DNA from: an uncultured Clostridia bacterium
GTDB lineage: Bacteria; Bacillota; Clostridia; TANB77; CAG-508
Assembly (NCBI GenBank): GCA_944390695.1
Contig: CALXQP010000051.1
Span: forward strand, 1 to 42,679
Direction of reading: 5' to 3'
Length of the DNA: 42,679 nucleotides
Shown here: one piece after another, positions 23,267 to 33,949 of the stretch
Numbering within the stretch: the first letter of the stretch is position 1
Layout: the number at the start of each line of letters is the position of its first letter
The notes under the pieces: generated by a model
What the model saw: the letters and a program-made list of their open reading frames with translations, nothing else
What the model was told of the DNA's origin: nothing
The model's database searches: none
Position numbers and translations under genes: made by a program

Positions 23267-24631
23267 CTATTTTTCACTATTTTTTGCTTTTTTTGTTTCC
23301 TTTTTTGTTTCTTTATTTTTTTCTACATTTTTTTCTTTAGCTTTTTCTACACATTTTGCATTTTTTACTATGAAATCTAATGCTTTTTCAGATTTTATTC
23401 CATCTTCTATGTATTTACTTAAATGTTCATTTCCTTCTAGCTCTTCAGCTTTCTTTCCATAGTTTTTAGCCATTTCTTCTATTTTTTCTTTTATTTCTTC
23501 TTTACTTGCTTCAATTTTTTCTGCATTTATTATAGCTTCTAGTACAAGTCTTGATTTTATTGCTTCTATAGCTTGTGATTCATATTCTTTTTTCAATTCA
23601 TCTTCTGTTTTGCCTAACATTTTCAAATATTGATCTAGGTTTAAGCCTTGATATGATAGTCTTTGTTCAAAATCCTTCAACATATTTTCTACTTCTAGTT
23701 CAATCATTCCTGTTGGAATATCTAATTTTGCTTTTTCACATACAGCTTTTATAGCTGCTTCTTCTGTCTCATATTTTGCTCTTTGTTCATTATTTTTTTC
23801 TTGTTTTTCTTTTATACTTGCTTTTAATTCTTCAAGTGTATCAAATTCACTTACATCTTTAGCAAATTCATCATCTAATTCTGGTAATTCCTTTTTCTTA
23901 ATTTCATGTAATTTTACTTTGAACATTGCTTCTTTTCCAGCTAAATCTTTTGAGAAATATTCTTTTGGGAATGTTACTTTAATTTCTTTTTCTTCATCAA
24001 TTTTCATTCCTACTAATTGATCTTCAAATCCTGGAATAAATGCTCCACTTCCTATTTCTAGTTCATGTCCTTCTGCTTTTCCACCATCAAATGCAACTCC
24101 ATCAACAAATCCTTCAAAATCAATTGTTGCTATATCTCCATCTTTTAATTCTCTATCTTCAACTGTTATTAATCTTGAATTATGTTCTTGCATATGGCTT
24201 AATTCATGTTCTATATCTTCATCTTTGACATTATATTCTATTTTAGGAATTTCTATTCCTTTATATTTTCCAAGCTCTACTTCTGGTTTAGTTTGCACTA
24301 CTGCTGTAAATATTAAATCTTTTCCTTTTTCCATTTGCACTATATCAACTTCTGGTCTGCTTACTGCTTCTATTGAATTTTCTTTTAAAGCTTCTTCATA
24401 TCCTTCTGTTGCTATTTCATTAAATGCATCTTCATAGAAAATTTGTGCTCCATAATATTTTTCAACAATATTCATTGGTGCTTTTCCTTTTCTAAATCCT
24501 GGTATATTGAAGTATTTTGCATTTTGAAAATAAACTTTTTTTATAGCATTTTCAAACTTTTCTGCATCTATTGTAATTTCTAATTTTACTTCATTTGCAT
24601 TTTCTGTTTTTTCTACTTTACAATTGATCAT
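23267..24631 (-). CDS. tig: Trigger factor (ribosome-associated chaperone and prolyl isomerase)
   Basis: Binds nascent chains at the ribosome exit tunnel. The 454-residue protein has an N-terminal ribosome-binding domain with the signature NIPGFRKGKAPMNIVEKYYG (about 43-62), a central FKBP-type domain (GDIATIDFEGFVDG to about 245), and a long helical C-terminal domain. The tail is Lys/Glu-rich. AAAGGAAG lies before the ATG. It leads the operon with clpP and clpX and has a good promoter. Confidence 0.96.
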   Translation of the reverse strand: MINCKVEKTENANEVKLEITIDAEKFENAIKKVYFQNAKYFNIPGFRKGKAPMNIVEKYYGAQIFYEDAFNEIATEGYEEALKENSIEAVSRPEVDIVQMEKGKDLIFTAVVQTKPEVELGKYKGIEIPKIEYNVKDEDIEHELSHMQEHNSRLITVEDRELKDGDIATIDFEGFVDGVAFDGGKAEGHELEIGSGAFIPGFEDQLVGMKIDEEKEIKVTFPKEYFSKDLAGKEAMFKVKLHEIKKKELPELDDEFAKDVSEFDTLEELKASIKEKQEKNNEQRAKYETEEAAIKAVCEKAKLDIPTGMIELEVENMLKDFEQRLSYQGLNLDQYLKMLGKTEDELKKEYESQAIEAIKSRLVLEAIINAEKIEASKEEIKEKIEEMAKNYGKKAEELEGNEHLSKYIEDGIKSEKALDFIVKNAKCVEKAKEKNVEKNKETKKETKKAKNSEK

Positions 24632-24665
24632 TATCTTCCTTTCTTGTCTTGCTTATAGCTTTTAT

Positions 24666-24693
24666 ATTATATCATACTTTTTACATTTTGCAA
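24666..24693 (-). promoter_or_regulatory. Sigma-A promoter of tig-clpP-clpX
   Basis: Minus-strand TTGCAA (24688-24693), 16 bases, TATAAT (24666-24671), about 35 bases before the tig start. Confidence 0.65.
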
Positions 24694-24720
24694 TACTTTT
24701 TTTAATTTTAGCTTCAGAAA

Positions 24721-25620
24721 TTATTTTATAATACTGTAAAAATTCTCAAACTCATATCCACGTTCTCTAAAATAATTAATAATTGTAGGCAGAGCCTCTG
24801 CTGTAGCCTTTTTTCCACCAGCATCATGCATCAAAACAACAACACTATTATGTTTAGGCACAGTTTTTTCAAGTTCGGCAATAAATTCAGCAGTTGTTTT
24901 AGCTCCAGCTGAATCAGAAGTTAAAGCATTCCAATCAACATGGAGTATACCATTTTGTTCTAATAAAATAGCAGACTCTTCTTTTTGCTTAGCATATTTT
25001 CCACCTTTATAACCTCCTGGAAATCTAAATAAATGTGGGTCATATTCTGATTCACCTATTGCATTTCTAATCGCATCAATACATTTATTATACTCATCCA
25101 AAGTGTTTTGTGGGCTAGCATAAATTTGTGAATATATATGCGAATATCCATGACTTGCCAAATAATGTCCTTCATTATATGCTCTTTTTACTATATCTGG
25201 ATATAGTTCAACTCTACTTCCAAGCAAGAAAAACGTGGCTTTTACATTTTCTTGTTTCAGCACATCTAAAATCAAAGGTGTAACTGTTTTAGATGGGCCA
25301 TCATCAAAAGTCAAAAATACTCGCTTTTTATCAGATTTATATATATTTGCTAAATTATTTTTTCCTTCTTCAGTAAGTTGTGGTAATTTTGCTTTTCTTG
25401 CCGCTTCTTCTTCTAATCTCTTTTGCTCTAGTTTTGCCTGTTCATCTAATTTAGCTTGTTCCCTTAGATTTTCATAAGATTTATACATATTATTAAACAT
25501 TATTTCTTGATATATTTTTCTAAAAATTATTATCATAATTATTGCTATTATTACTAAAGAAATTGCTATTATTGTATTTCTTATATTTCTATATTTCCTT
25601 CTTATAGATATCAAATCCAT
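24721..25620 (-). CDS. Membrane-anchored polysaccharide deacetylase (NodB domain)
   Basis: Deacetylates N-acetylated cell-wall or polysaccharide sugars outside the membrane. The 299-residue protein has an N-terminal membrane anchor (about 16-35) and a charged coiled-coil stalk (45-80) rich in Lys, Glu and Ala. The NodB domain has catalytic motifs TFDDGP (Asp106, Asp107), SHGYSH (His157, His161), RFPGG, the DWN motif and LMHDAGGK. All metal and catalytic residues are present. It may act on peptidoglycan in sporulation or lysozyme resistance; the exact substrate is not shown. AAGGTGG precedes the ATG. Confidence 0.88.
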   Translation of the reverse strand: MDLISIRRKYRNIRNTIIAISLVIIAIIMIIIFRKIYQEIMFNNMYKSYENLREQAKLDEQAKLEQKRLEEEAARKAKLPQLTEEGKNNLANIYKSDKKRVFLTFDDGPSKTVTPLILDVLKQENVKATFFLLGSRVELYPDIVKRAYNEGHYLASHGYSHIYSQIYASPQNTLDEYNKCIDAIRNAIGESEYDPHLFRFPGGYKGGKYAKQKEESAILLEQNGILHVDWNALTSDSAGAKTTAEFIAELEKTVPKHNSVVVLMHDAGGKKATAEALPTIINYFRERGYEFENFYSIIK

Positions 25621-25669
25621 TTTTCCACCTTTTCAAGTTTGAGAGATCATATGGTTTAGACCTCTTTTA

Positions 25670-27226
25670 TTAGTTTTTTAAATATTCTAATTCTTCTTCA
25701 ATATCTTTTCTCATAAACAATGGCTCACCTTTTTCAATCACTTTAATATTTTTTAAGCCATCATATTTTTCTAAACTTTCCCATGTTTGCAAATTTTCTG
25801 GCACTCCTATTTGCCTTAATAAATTTTTTGCAGTATCTGTCATAAAAGGTATTAACATTATACCTATTTTTCTTATATTTTCAATTAGATGATATATACT
25901 TGATTTCAATTTTTCAGTTTCACCATTTTTTGAAAGCTCCCATGGACGTGTTTCATCAATATATTTATTTGTTCTTGAAATAATTGTCCATAATTCTTGC
26001 AAACCATTTGATATATCAAAATTTTCTATTAATTGTTCCACTCTTTTTAATTTATTATTCGTAAATTCTTCAAATTCTTTATCTACTTCATTTTTCATTC
26101 CATTATATTCTGGAACTATTCCACTAAAATATTTATTTACCATTGATATTGTTCTATTTACTAAGTTTCCTAAATCATTACATAAATCCGAATTATATCT
26201 TTCCACAAAATCTTCTGGTGAATATATTCCATCTTGAGATATTAGTGACATCCTTAATAAATAATATTTTGTTGCATCTAAACCATATCTATTTATTAAT
26301 TTTTCTGGATAAACTATATTTCCAAATGATTTAGACATTTTCCCATCTTTCATCATTACCCAATTATGAACTAATATTTTTTTTGGTAATGGTAAATCTA
26401 ATGCCATCAAAAAGATTGGCCAATATATTAAGTGAAATCTTGCAATATCTTTACCAACTATTTGAATATCTGCTGGCCAATATTTTTTAAATAAAGAATC
26501 ATCTGGTTGCATATAACCTAATGCTGTTAAATAATTTGTTAAAGCATCTAACCATACATATATTACATGTTTTGGATCACTTTTAACTTTTATTCCCCAA
26601 TCAAATGATGTTCTTGTTACACATAAATCTTCTAAGCCTGGTTTTATAAAATTATTTATCATTTCTGTTTTTCTATTTTCAGGTTGGATGAAATCTGGAT
26701 GTTCTTCATAATATTTCAATAACTTGTCTGCATATTTTTTCATATTAAAGAAATATGCTTCTTCTTTTAATAATTTTACTTCTCTACCACAATCTGGACA
26801 TTTTCCATCAACTAATTGTGTTTCTGTAAAATAAGTTTCACATGGCATACAATATAATCCTTCATATGAGCCTTTATAAATATCACCTTTTTCTAGAAAA
26901 TATTCAAATATTTTTTGAACTGTTTCTTCATGCCATTTTGCAGTTGTTCTCATAAAATGATCATATTTAATATCCATTAATGCCCACAAATCTTGCGCCA
27001 TTTGTGCCATCTCATCTACATGTTCTTGTGGAGTTTTTCCTTGTTTTTCTGCTACAGCTTGAACTTTTTGTCCATGTTCATCTAAACCTGTAAGCATAAA
27101 AACATCATATCCTCTTAATTGTTTGTATCTCTTTAATGTATCTGCTAATACTGTTGTATATGCAGTTCCAATGTGAAATTTTCCACTTGGATAGTAGATT
27201 GGTGTTGTTATATAATATTTCTTCAT
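25670..27226 (-). CDS. metG: Methionyl-tRNA synthetase
   Basis: Charges tRNA-Met. The 518-residue class I synthetase has FHIGTAY (18-24, the HIGH motif), a zinc-binding knuckle with CMPC and CPDC, KMSKSFGN (about 296-303) and an anticodon-binding helical domain. It ends near 518 and lacks the C-terminal tRNA-binding (EMAP-like) domain of about 110-130 residues found in many Bacillota MetG proteins; that domain may be absent or encoded elsewhere. AAGGAGG lies before the ATG. It follows truB by 16 bases. Confidence 0.96.
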   Translation of the reverse strand: MKKYYITTPIYYPSGKFHIGTAYTTVLADTLKRYKQLRGYDVFMLTGLDEHGQKVQAVAEKQGKTPQEHVDEMAQMAQDLWALMDIKYDHFMRTTAKWHEETVQKIFEYFLEKGDIYKGSYEGLYCMPCETYFTETQLVDGKCPDCGREVKLLKEEAYFFNMKKYADKLLKYYEEHPDFIQPENRKTEMINNFIKPGLEDLCVTRTSFDWGIKVKSDPKHVIYVWLDALTNYLTALGYMQPDDSLFKKYWPADIQIVGKDIARFHLIYWPIFLMALDLPLPKKILVHNWVMMKDGKMSKSFGNIVYPEKLINRYGLDATKYYLLRMSLISQDGIYSPEDFVERYNSDLCNDLGNLVNRTISMVNKYFSGIVPEYNGMKNEVDKEFEEFTNNKLKRVEQLIENFDISNGLQELWTIISRTNKYIDETRPWELSKNGETEKLKSSIYHLIENIRKIGIMLIPFMTDTAKNLLRQIGVPENLQTWESLEKYDGLKNIKVIEKGEPLFMRKDIEEELEYLKN

Positions 27227-27242
27227 CTTTTCATCCTCCTTA

Positions 27243-28094
27243 TTAAATTAATATAATATCTCTTTTTAGTAAATTATTTTTTACAATTCCTGTACCAATA
27301 AAAGTGTTTTTACTATAAATTCTATAAATTCCATCATTTAATTTATATGTTAATTGTACACCATTTAAAAATAATTGCAACTTTTTATCATCAAAATTAA
27401 TTATTTCTTTATTTTTAAAATAATCTTCAATTGTAATAAAAGATTTTTGGAAATTATTTTCAAAATCTTCAAGTTCAACTGAATCTTCTATTTTAAATTC
27501 TCCAACTTTGATTCTTTTTAGTTCTTTCATATATCCTATTGTTCCTAAGTCTTCTGCAATATTTTCACATAAAGTACGTATATATGTACCTTTTGAACAA
27601 TGAACCCTATATGTAATTTCTTGTTTCTCAATATTCAATAATTCCAAATCATATATTTCAATCTCACGAGGTGCAATTTCCAAATTTTCACCCTTTCTCG
27701 CATATTCATAAAGTTTTTTGCCATTAACTTTTATTGCAGAATACATTGGTGGAACTTGTTTTTGTTTTCCTATTAATGAATTAAATACATTTTTAATTTT
27801 TTCTGGTTTTAAAATTGAGTTATCAACTTCTTTTCTTTCAACAATTTTTCCATCAGAATCTGCTGTATCTGTTTTTTCTCCAAGTTTTAAAACTGCTTCA
27901 TAGATTTTATCATGATTTATAAGATATTTTGAAAGTTGTGTACCTTTACCAATAAGTAAAGGTAACACACCAGTTGCATTTGGGTCTAATGTACCTGTAT
28001 GTCCGACTTTTTCATTAACTATTTTTCTAACAATTTTCACAATATCATGTGAAGTATAATTTTTAGGTTTATTTATAATTACTATTCCATCCAT
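27243..28094 (-). CDS. truB: tRNA pseudouridine(55) synthase
   Basis: Makes pseudouridine 55 in the T loop of tRNAs. 283 residues. The catalytic aspartate is Asp37 in GHTGTLDPNATGVLPL. Further motifs are KTDTADSDG, PPMYSAIKVNGKKLYEYAR and CSKGTYIRTL. The start has AAGGGAAAAAT upstream, a weaker ribosome site than usual here. It lies 9 bases from the nrnA stop, in the rbfA-nrnA-truB run. Confidence 0.96.
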   Translation of the reverse strand: MDGIVIINKPKNYTSHDIVKIVRKIVNEKVGHTGTLDPNATGVLPLLIGKGTQLSKYLINHDKIYEAVLKLGEKTDTADSDGKIVERKEVDNSILKPEKIKNVFNSLIGKQKQVPPMYSAIKVNGKKLYEYARKGENLEIAPREIEIYDLELLNIEKQEITYRVHCSKGTYIRTLCENIAEDLGTIGYMKELKRIKVGEFKIEDSVELEDFENNFQKSFITIEDYFKNKEIINFDDKKLQLFLNGVQLTYKLNDGIYRIYSKNTFIGTGIVKNNLLKRDIILI

Positions 28095-28103
28095 ATTTTT
28101 CCC

Positions 28104-29063
28104 TTATTTTTCTAATTGATGTTTTACTGCATCAATTATTTTAGTTTTTGCTTGTTCTAATGAGCCACTTATAAAACATCCAGCTGCTCTTGGGTGTCCT
28201 CCACCACCTAGTAAGAAACATATATCAGCTACATTTACATCTTCTTTTGAACGTAAAGAAATCTTAAAACCATTTTTATTTTCTTTTTCTTTTAATAAAA
28301 TCGCAACTTCTACACCTTCTATATCTCTTTCTATTTCAACTAAGCCTTCATCATCACCAAGTTCAGCATTTACATTTTTATTATCTTCAATTGTTATATA
28401 TGAAATTACAATTTTTCCATCTTCTAAAAATTCCATTCTATCATATAATAATTTTGTTAATTCACAATTTGCTTTTGTTTTATTTCTTAAAACTTGTTGG
28501 CATATTTTAGATATATTTACACCTTTTCTTAATATCTCTGCAGCAAATTCTAGTGTTTCTGGTGTGACACCTGAATATTGAAAACCTCCTGTATCTGTAA
28601 TTATCCCTGTTAATATACAAGTTCCAATATCTTTATTAATTTCTATTCCAAAATATTCAAACATTCCAATTAACACTTGGCAACATGCAGGAGAAGCAGG
28701 ATCCACATAATTCAAATCTGCATACATATCATTAATTGAATGATGATCTATTTCAATTGTCTTTTTAGCAGTTTCAAAATATTCTTCATGTCCTACTAAT
28801 CTCTTTAAATCTGCACAATCAACAGATATTGCCAAATCATATTGTTTTATATTACTCTCTGTTTTTATCTTATCTACTCCTGGTAGAAATTTAAAATCTT
28901 TTGGATACTCTGGTATTATAACATCAGCATCTTTTTCCAATTGTCTAAGTGCATGCATCACTGATAAAGCACTTGATACAGCATCTCCATCAGGTGATTC
29001 ATGTGTTAATATAACAATTTTTTCTGCTGTTTTTATCTCTTCTAATATATTATCTAATGTCAT
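28104..29063 (-). CDS. nrnA: DHH/DHHA1 phosphoesterase, nanoRNase/pAp phosphatase NrnA
   Basis: Degrades very short RNA and dephosphorylates 3'-phosphoadenosine 5'-phosphate. 319 residues. DHH motifs are THESPDGDAVSSAL (His21, Asp25, Asp27), SVDCAD, EIDHHSIN and the DHHA1 signature GGGGHPRAAGC near the C-terminus. AAGGAGAA precedes the ATG. It overlaps closely with rbfA, and the order rbfA-nrnA-truB is conserved in Bacillota. Confidence 0.92.
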   Translation of the reverse strand: MTLDNILEEIKTAEKIVILTHESPDGDAVSSALSVMHALRQLEKDADVIIPEYPKDFKFLPGVDKIKTESNIKQYDLAISVDCADLKRLVGHEEYFETAKKTIEIDHHSINDMYADLNYVDPASPACCQVLIGMFEYFGIEINKDIGTCILTGIITDTGGFQYSGVTPETLEFAAEILRKGVNISKICQQVLRNKTKANCELTKLLYDRMEFLEDGKIVISYITIEDNKNVNAELGDDEGLVEIERDIEGVEVAILLKEKENKNGFKISLRSKEDVNVADICFLLGGGGHPRAAGCFISGSLEQAKTKIIDAVKHQLEK

Positions 29064-29064
29064 T

Positions 29065-29424
29065 TTACTTATTCTCCTTATTTTTTATTTCATTTAAAAT
29101 ACTATCTATTCTAGCTCCATATTCTAATGATTCATCTAATTCAAAAACTAGCTCAGGAGTATTTCTTAAATTTATTCTTTTAGCAAGTTCTGAACGCAAA
29201 TATCCTGATGATTTTTTCAAACCATTTAATGTTTCTTCAATATTTTTTGAATTTAAAATACTTACAGAAACTTTTGCATATTTTAAATCTGGAGTTACTT
29301 TAACTCTTGTTAGACTAACCATTCCAGTAACACTTGGTTCTTTCAATTCAAAACTGATTATTTGACTTAATTCTCTCCTGAATTCTTCATCAATTCTTCC
29401 TTGACGATTATTATTTTTTGGCAT
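29065..29424 (-). CDS. rbfA: 30S ribosome-binding factor A
   Basis: Assists late 16S rRNA maturation of the 30S subunit. 119 residues, a single KH-like domain, with RIDEEFRRELSQII near the start, VTPDLKYAKVSVSI and the GYLRSELAKRINLRNTPEL signature. AAGGAGG lies 7 bases before the ATG, and a dispersed repeat core abuts that ribosome site. It sits between infB and nrnA. Confidence 0.95.
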   Translation of the reverse strand: MPKNNNRQGRIDEEFRRELSQIISFELKEPSVTGMVSLTRVKVTPDLKYAKVSVSILNSKNIEETLNGLKKSSGYLRSELAKRINLRNTPELVFELDESLEYGARIDSILNEIKNKENK

Positions 29425-29437
29425 ATTTTTCCTCCTT

Positions 29438-29536
29438 GTTAATTTGGTGCCGGTTCTCTTTTTTCCTTTTTCGCCCTGTGTCGCCCGGCTGGCTGGTTCT
29501 GGCGATTTTGTTAATTTGGTGCCGGTTCTCTTTTTT
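29438..29536 (-). repeat. Dispersed repeat array, two cores (copies 6-7)
   Basis: On the minus strand, cores at 29536-29506 and 29464-29438, separated by a spacer of about 41 bases with CCAGCCAGCC and GGGCGAAAAAGG segments like the other spacers. One core ends 4 bases after the infB stop; the other touches the rbfA ribosome site. Orientation relative to the genes is opposite to that at murD. Confidence 0.9.
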
Positions 29537-29540
29537 ACAT

Positions 29541-32510
29541 TTATCTTTTTATTTCTTCCATAATATATGCTTCTATGATATCTCCTTCTTTAATATCATT
29601 ATATTTTTCAATTTGGATACCACATTCATAACCTTTAGTAACTTCTTTAGCATCATCTTTAAATCTTTTTAAAGATGCAAGTTTTCCATCATGTATAACA
29701 ACATTATCACGAAGGACTCTGACACCAGCATTTCTTTCAAGTTTTCCATCAATAACATATGCTCCTGCAATTGTTCCAACATTTGATATTTTAAATGTTT
29801 GTCTAACTTCTGCATTACCAATGATATGTTCTTCAAATTTTGGAGCTAACATACCTTTCATAGCAGCTTCTACATCATCTATTGCTTGATATATTACTGA
29901 ATATTGCTTGATTTGTATTTCTTCTTTTTCAGCCATCTCTTTAGCAGTAGGCATTGGACGAACATTAAATGCTATAATTATTGCATTTGATACTTTAGCA
30001 AGTGTTACATCAGACTCTGTAACTGCTCCAGCAGCTGCATGTATAACTTTTACTTTTACCTCTTCATTAGATAATTTTTCCATTGATTGCTTAATAGCTT
30101 CTACAGAACCTTGAACATCAGCTTTTACTATTAAATTTAATGTTTTTAAATCTCCTGCTTCCATCTGACTAAATAAATTGTCCAAAGTTACTTTACTCAT
30201 AGCATTTATTGCTTTTTCTCTTTCTTGACGTTTTCTCTTTTCTATCAAGTGTTTAGCTGTTTTTTCATCTTTTACTTCATAGAAAATATCTCCAGCTTGT
30301 GGAACTTCTGTTAAACCTGTTATTTCAACTGGTGTAGATGGTTTTGCAGATTTTACTTTTTTGCCTTTCTCATCTGTCATTGTTCTTATTCTACCAATTG
30401 ATGAACCTACAACTATTGTATCTCCAACATCAAGTGTTCCTCTTTGTACTAGCATTGATGTTACAGCTCCTCTACTTTTATCAAGTTTTGCTTCTATTAC
30501 TACACCTTTTGCTTGTTTATGTGGATTTGCCTTTAATTCCAATACATCTGCTTCTAATAATACCATCTCTAGTAATTGATCAATATTTTGATTATTTCTA
30601 GCTGATATTGGAACAAATATTGTATCTCCACCCCATTCTTCTGGTACTAATTCATAAGCCATTAATTCTTGTTTTACTTTTTCAATATTAGCATCTGGAA
30701 GATCTATTTTATTTATTGCAACTATAATTGGAATCCCTGCTGATTTCGCATGATTTATTGCTTCTACTGTTTGTGGCATTACTCCATCATTTGCTGCAAC
30801 TACTAAAATTGCTATATCTGTTATTTGAGCACCTCTGGCTCTCATTGCTGTAAATGCTTCATGTCCTGGTGTATCTAAAAATGTGATTTCTCTATCATTT
30901 ATTTTTACTTTATATGCACCTATATGTTGTGTAATTCCTCCAGCTTCACCACTTATTACATTTGTTTTCTTTACTGCATCTAATAATGATGTTTTACCAT
31001 GGTCAACATGCCCCATTACTACAACTACTGGTGGACGTGTTTCTAATTCTTCTTCTTTATCTTCTGAGTCATCAAATAAGATATCTTCTTCAGTTACTGT
31101 TTCTTTCTTATTTACTTTTACTCCAAATTCGTCAGCTATTAATGATGCAGTATCAAAATCAATTTCATTATTTATTGTTGCCATTACACCATAACCAAGT
31201 AATTTTTTAATAACATCAGATGTTGTTTTCTTTAATTCTGCCGCAAAATCTTTTACTGTAATTGTTTCAGGTATCGTAATTTCTTCTAATTTGAAGATTT
31301 TTTGTTTATTACGAGTTTCATCATCTTTAGTCAATTTCTTTTTACCTTTTTTACCTCTTTGTGTTGTTAAATCATAATAATCTAACATTCCACCTTCTTG
31401 GTCATCAAACATGTTTGATAATCTATCTGCTCTTTTTAATCCTTTTAATTTATGTTCATTTATTTCGCCATTTTGATTATTTTTTCTTGATTTACTTAAT
31501 TTTTTAGTTCTGTTTTCTTCAAATTTACTATTTTGTTTTTGTTTATCAATTGCTTTATTATATTCTCTTATTGGCTCTTTTTCAATAGTATCAACTGCCA
31601 TAATATCTTTAATATTTTTCTCTATTCCTTTTTCATCTAATGGACGTTTTCCTCCAAATCTTTGATTTCCACCTTGTTTATTTTTATTGTCAAATCTATT
31701 ATTACCATTTTGCTTATTTCTATCAAATCTCTGGTTTCCTCCCATATTTGAAGAATTTTTGTCAAAATTCCTATTTGTATTATTTGAATAATTTTTATCA
31801 AAATTACGATTTCCATTGTTTAGATTTCTATCATTATTAAATCTATTGTTTTTATTTGGCAAATTATTATTTTGTCTGAAATCTTTATTATTATAATTAT
31901 TAGTTGTCATCTTATTTTCTATTTTCATATCTTTTTTGCTTTCTACTTTTACAGGTTCTGTCTGTTTTTCTGTTTTAATTTCAACTACATCTTCTTTTTT
32001 TACTTCAACATCCATTTTATTTTCTTTTACTTCTACCTTTTCCTCTACTTTTTCAATTTTTTGAACCTCTTCTGGTTCTTCTTTTTTAATCTCTTTTTTT
32101 ATACCAAATAATTCATCTACAGTCATTGGTTTAGTTGGTTTATTTCTATATACAATATTATAATCTTTATTTTTCTTTCTCTCTACAAAACCAATATTAT
32201 TAGTTCTCTTTTCTTCTTTTTTAATTTGTTCTTTTTGTATATTTGCATCTTCATCAGATATTATAACTTCTCTCCTTATAATAACTGGATTATCATTTTT
32301 TTCAACTTTTGTTTTTTCAACATTTATTTTTTTATCTTCTTTTTTAGTTTTTAAAACATTGATATTTTCTTTTATTTTTTGTGCATCTATTTCATCTACT
32401 GCACTTAAATGACTTTTAGCATCTATGTTCAATTTTTTAGCTATTTCTAATACTTCTTTACTGGTTAAGTTCAATTCTTTGGCCATATCATATAATTTAA
32501 TCTTACCCAA
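29541..32510 (-). CDS. infB: Translation initiation factor IF-2
   Basis: GTPase that places initiator tRNA on the 30S subunit. About 989 residues. The IF2-N domain starts [15 protein letters not shown] long low-complexity linker (about 55-400) alternates Lys/Glu-rich and Asn/Arg/Phe/Gly-rich stretches with NRNFDKN and NQRF repeats. A second IF2-N-like segment precedes the G domain (GHVDHGKTS at about 498, [14 protein letters not shown]), followed by domains II to IV. I prefer the TTG at 32510, because GGGGGTGAT lies directly before it and the conserved N-terminus begins at once. In-frame ATGs at 32516 and 32528 are possible. It overlaps rnpM by 8 bases. Confidence 0.93.
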   Translation of the reverse strand: MGKIKLYDMAKELNLTSKEVLEIAKKLNIDAKSHLSAVDEIDAQKIKENINVLKTKKEDKKINVEKTKVEKNDNPVIIRREVIISDEDANIQKEQIKKEEKRTNNIGFVERKKNKDYNIVYRNKPTKPMTVDELFGIKKEIKKEEPEEVQKIEKVEEKVEVKENKMDVEVKKEDVVEIKTEKQTEPVKVESKKDMKIENKMTTNNYNNKDFRQNNNLPNKNNRFNNDRNLNNGNRNFDKNYSNNTNRNFDKNSSNMGGNQRFDRNKQNGNNRFDNKNKQGGNQRFGGKRPLDEKGIEKNIKDIMAVDTIEKEPIREYNKAIDKQKQNSKFEENRTKKLSKSRKNNQNGEINEHKLKGLKRADRLSNMFDDQEGGMLDYYDLTTQRGKKGKKKLTKDDETRNKQKIFKLEEITIPETITVKDFAAELKKTTSDVIKKLLGYGVMATINNEIDFDTASLIADEFGVKVNKKETVTEEDILFDDSEDKEEELETRPPVVVVMGHVDHGKTSLLDAVKKTNVISGEAGGITQHIGAYKVKINDREITFLDTPGHEAFTAMRARGAQITDIAILVVAANDGVMPQTVEAINHAKSAGIPIIVAINKIDLPDANIEKVKQELMAYELVPEEWGGDTIFVPISARNNQNIDQLLEMVLLEADVLELKANPHKQAKGVVIEAKLDKSRGAVTSMLVQRGTLDVGDTIVVGSSIGRIRTMTDEKGKKVKSAKPSTPVEITGLTEVPQAGDIFYEVKDEKTAKHLIEKRKRQEREKAINAMSKVTLDNLFSQMEAGDLKTLNLIVKADVQGSVEAIKQSMEKLSNEEVKVKVIHAAAGAVTESDVTLAKVSNAIIIAFNVRPMPTAKEMAEKEEIQIKQYSVIYQAIDDVEAAMKGMLAPKFEEHIIGNAEVRQTFKISNVGTIAGAYVIDGKLERNAGVRVLRDNVVIHDGKLASLKRFKDDAKEVTKGYECGIQIEKYNDIKEGDIIEAYIMEEIKR

Positions 32511-32784
32511 TAACATCACCCCCAACATTTTTTTCTATAACTCTTTTTATTTCCTCATATATCTCATTATATATTTTTATTTCTAAAGCTTTTTCAAGCT
32601 TTTTACTTTTTTGCGCTTTTTCCAAACAATTCATATCATAACAAATATATGCTCCTCGTCCAGATTCTTTACCAATTTCATCTACTTTTATTTGATTTTC
32701 TTTATTTTTCACTATTCTTAATAATTCATTTTTATTTTTTTGACTTCTACACACTATACATGTTCTTTGTGGTATATTTCTCAC
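32503..32784 (-). CDS. rnpM: YlxR family RNA-binding protein, RNase P modulator RnpM
   Basis: A 93-residue basic protein with the YlxR pattern: [19 protein letters not shown] at 7-25, [24 protein letters not shown] at about 34-57. The family binds RNA and has been linked to RNase P modulation. The start is GTG at 32784, with AGGAGGATATA just upstream; there is no suitable ATG. The gene sits between nusA and infB, its standard place. Confidence 0.9.
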   Translation of the reverse strand: MRNIPQRTCIVCRSQKNKNELLRIVKNKENQIKVDEIGKESGRGAYICYDMNCLEKAQKSKKLEKALEIKIYNEIYEEIKRVIEKNVGGDVIG

Positions 32785-32804
32785 TATATCCTCCTAATTT
32801 CCTT

Positions 32805-33902
32805 TTATTTAGATTCTGCAATATTTCCTTCTTCCGCTTTTTTAGCTAACATTTCTCTAAATTGTGTTTCTGATTTTATATCAATTTTCCAATTTGTTAA
32901 TTTTGCTGCTAATCTTGCATTTTGACCTGCTTTTCCAATTGCTAATGATAATTGATCATCTGGAACTATTACTTGTGCAAATTTTTCCTCTTCTTTAATA
33001 TCAACTGCCATTATTTGTGCTGGCAATAATGCTGATGCAATAAAAATACTTGGATCTGGGTTCCATTCTATTACATCTATTTTCTCTCCATGTAATTCAT
33101 TTATTACATTTTGAATACGTATTCCTTTTTGTCCAACACAAGACCCTACTGGGTCTATATTCTCATTTTGTGAGTATACAGCAACTTTGCTCCTTAAACC
33201 TGGATCTCTTGATACACTTTTAATTTCAATTAATCCCTCATATATTTCAGGTATTTCAAATTCTAACAATTTTCTTACAAAATCAGGATGTGTTCTAGAT
33301 ACCACAGCTTGTGGTACTCCTTTTTCTCCTCTTTCTACATCTACAACATATCCTTTTATTTTATCATTTACATGATAATTCTCTGTTGGTATTTGGTCTT
33401 TTTGTAACATTATTCCTTCTAATTTTCCTAAATCCATTACTACAATATTTTTATCTGCTTTTTGAATTATTCCTGATACAATTTCACCTTTTCTTTCATT
33501 ATATTCATTAAATATCAAATTTCTCTCTGTTTCTCTTAATTTTTGGATTATTACTTGTTTTGCTGTTTGTGCTGCTATTCTTCCAAAATCTCTTGGAACT
33601 ATTTCAACTTCCACACTATCTCCAATATTTAAGTCTTTATTTATTTTTCTTGCCTCTTCTAAACTAATTTCTAATGCATCATCATTTGCTCTTTCCATTA
33701 CTTCTTTTATTGCAAAAACATGTGTCGCTCCTGTTTGTTCATCCATTTTTACATCTACATTTTCTAATGCATCAAAATTTCTTTTATATGCTGTTATTAA
33801 AGCTGTTCTTATTGAATCTAATAATTCTTCTTTTTTTATTCCTTTTTCTTTTTCTAATTCCTCTAAAGCTAATATTAATTCTTTATTATCTATTGCTTTC
33901 AT
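32805..33902 (-). CDS. nusA: Transcription termination/antitermination factor NusA
   Basis: RNA polymerase-bound elongation factor acting in pausing and termination. The 365-residue protein has the N-terminal polymerase-binding domain (MKAIDNKELILALEEL), an S1 domain (GEIVSGIIQKADK, about 140-195) and two KH domains (GSCVGQKGIRIQNV and LSLAIGKAGQNARLAAK). It lacks the C-terminal acidic repeats found in Proteobacteria, as usual in Bacillota. AAAGGATG precedes the ATG. Confidence 0.96.
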   Translation of the reverse strand: MKAIDNKELILALEELEKEKGIKKEELLDSIRTALITAYKRNFDALENVDVKMDEQTGATHVFAIKEVMERANDDALEISLEEARKINKDLNIGDSVEVEIVPRDFGRIAAQTAKQVIIQKLRETERNLIFNEYNERKGEIVSGIIQKADKNIVVMDLGKLEGIMLQKDQIPTENYHVNDKIKGYVVDVERGEKGVPQAVVSRTHPDFVRKLLEFEIPEIYEGLIEIKSVSRDPGLRSKVAVYSQNENIDPVGSCVGQKGIRIQNVINELHGEKIDVIEWNPDPSIFIASALLPAQIMAVDIKEEEKFAQVIVPDDQLSLAIGKAGQNARLAAKLTNWKIDIKSETQFREMLAKKAEEGNIAESK

Positions 33903-33949
33903 TTTTATTAATCATCCTTTCTTATTTTAATTGATTTTAACAACAATTA

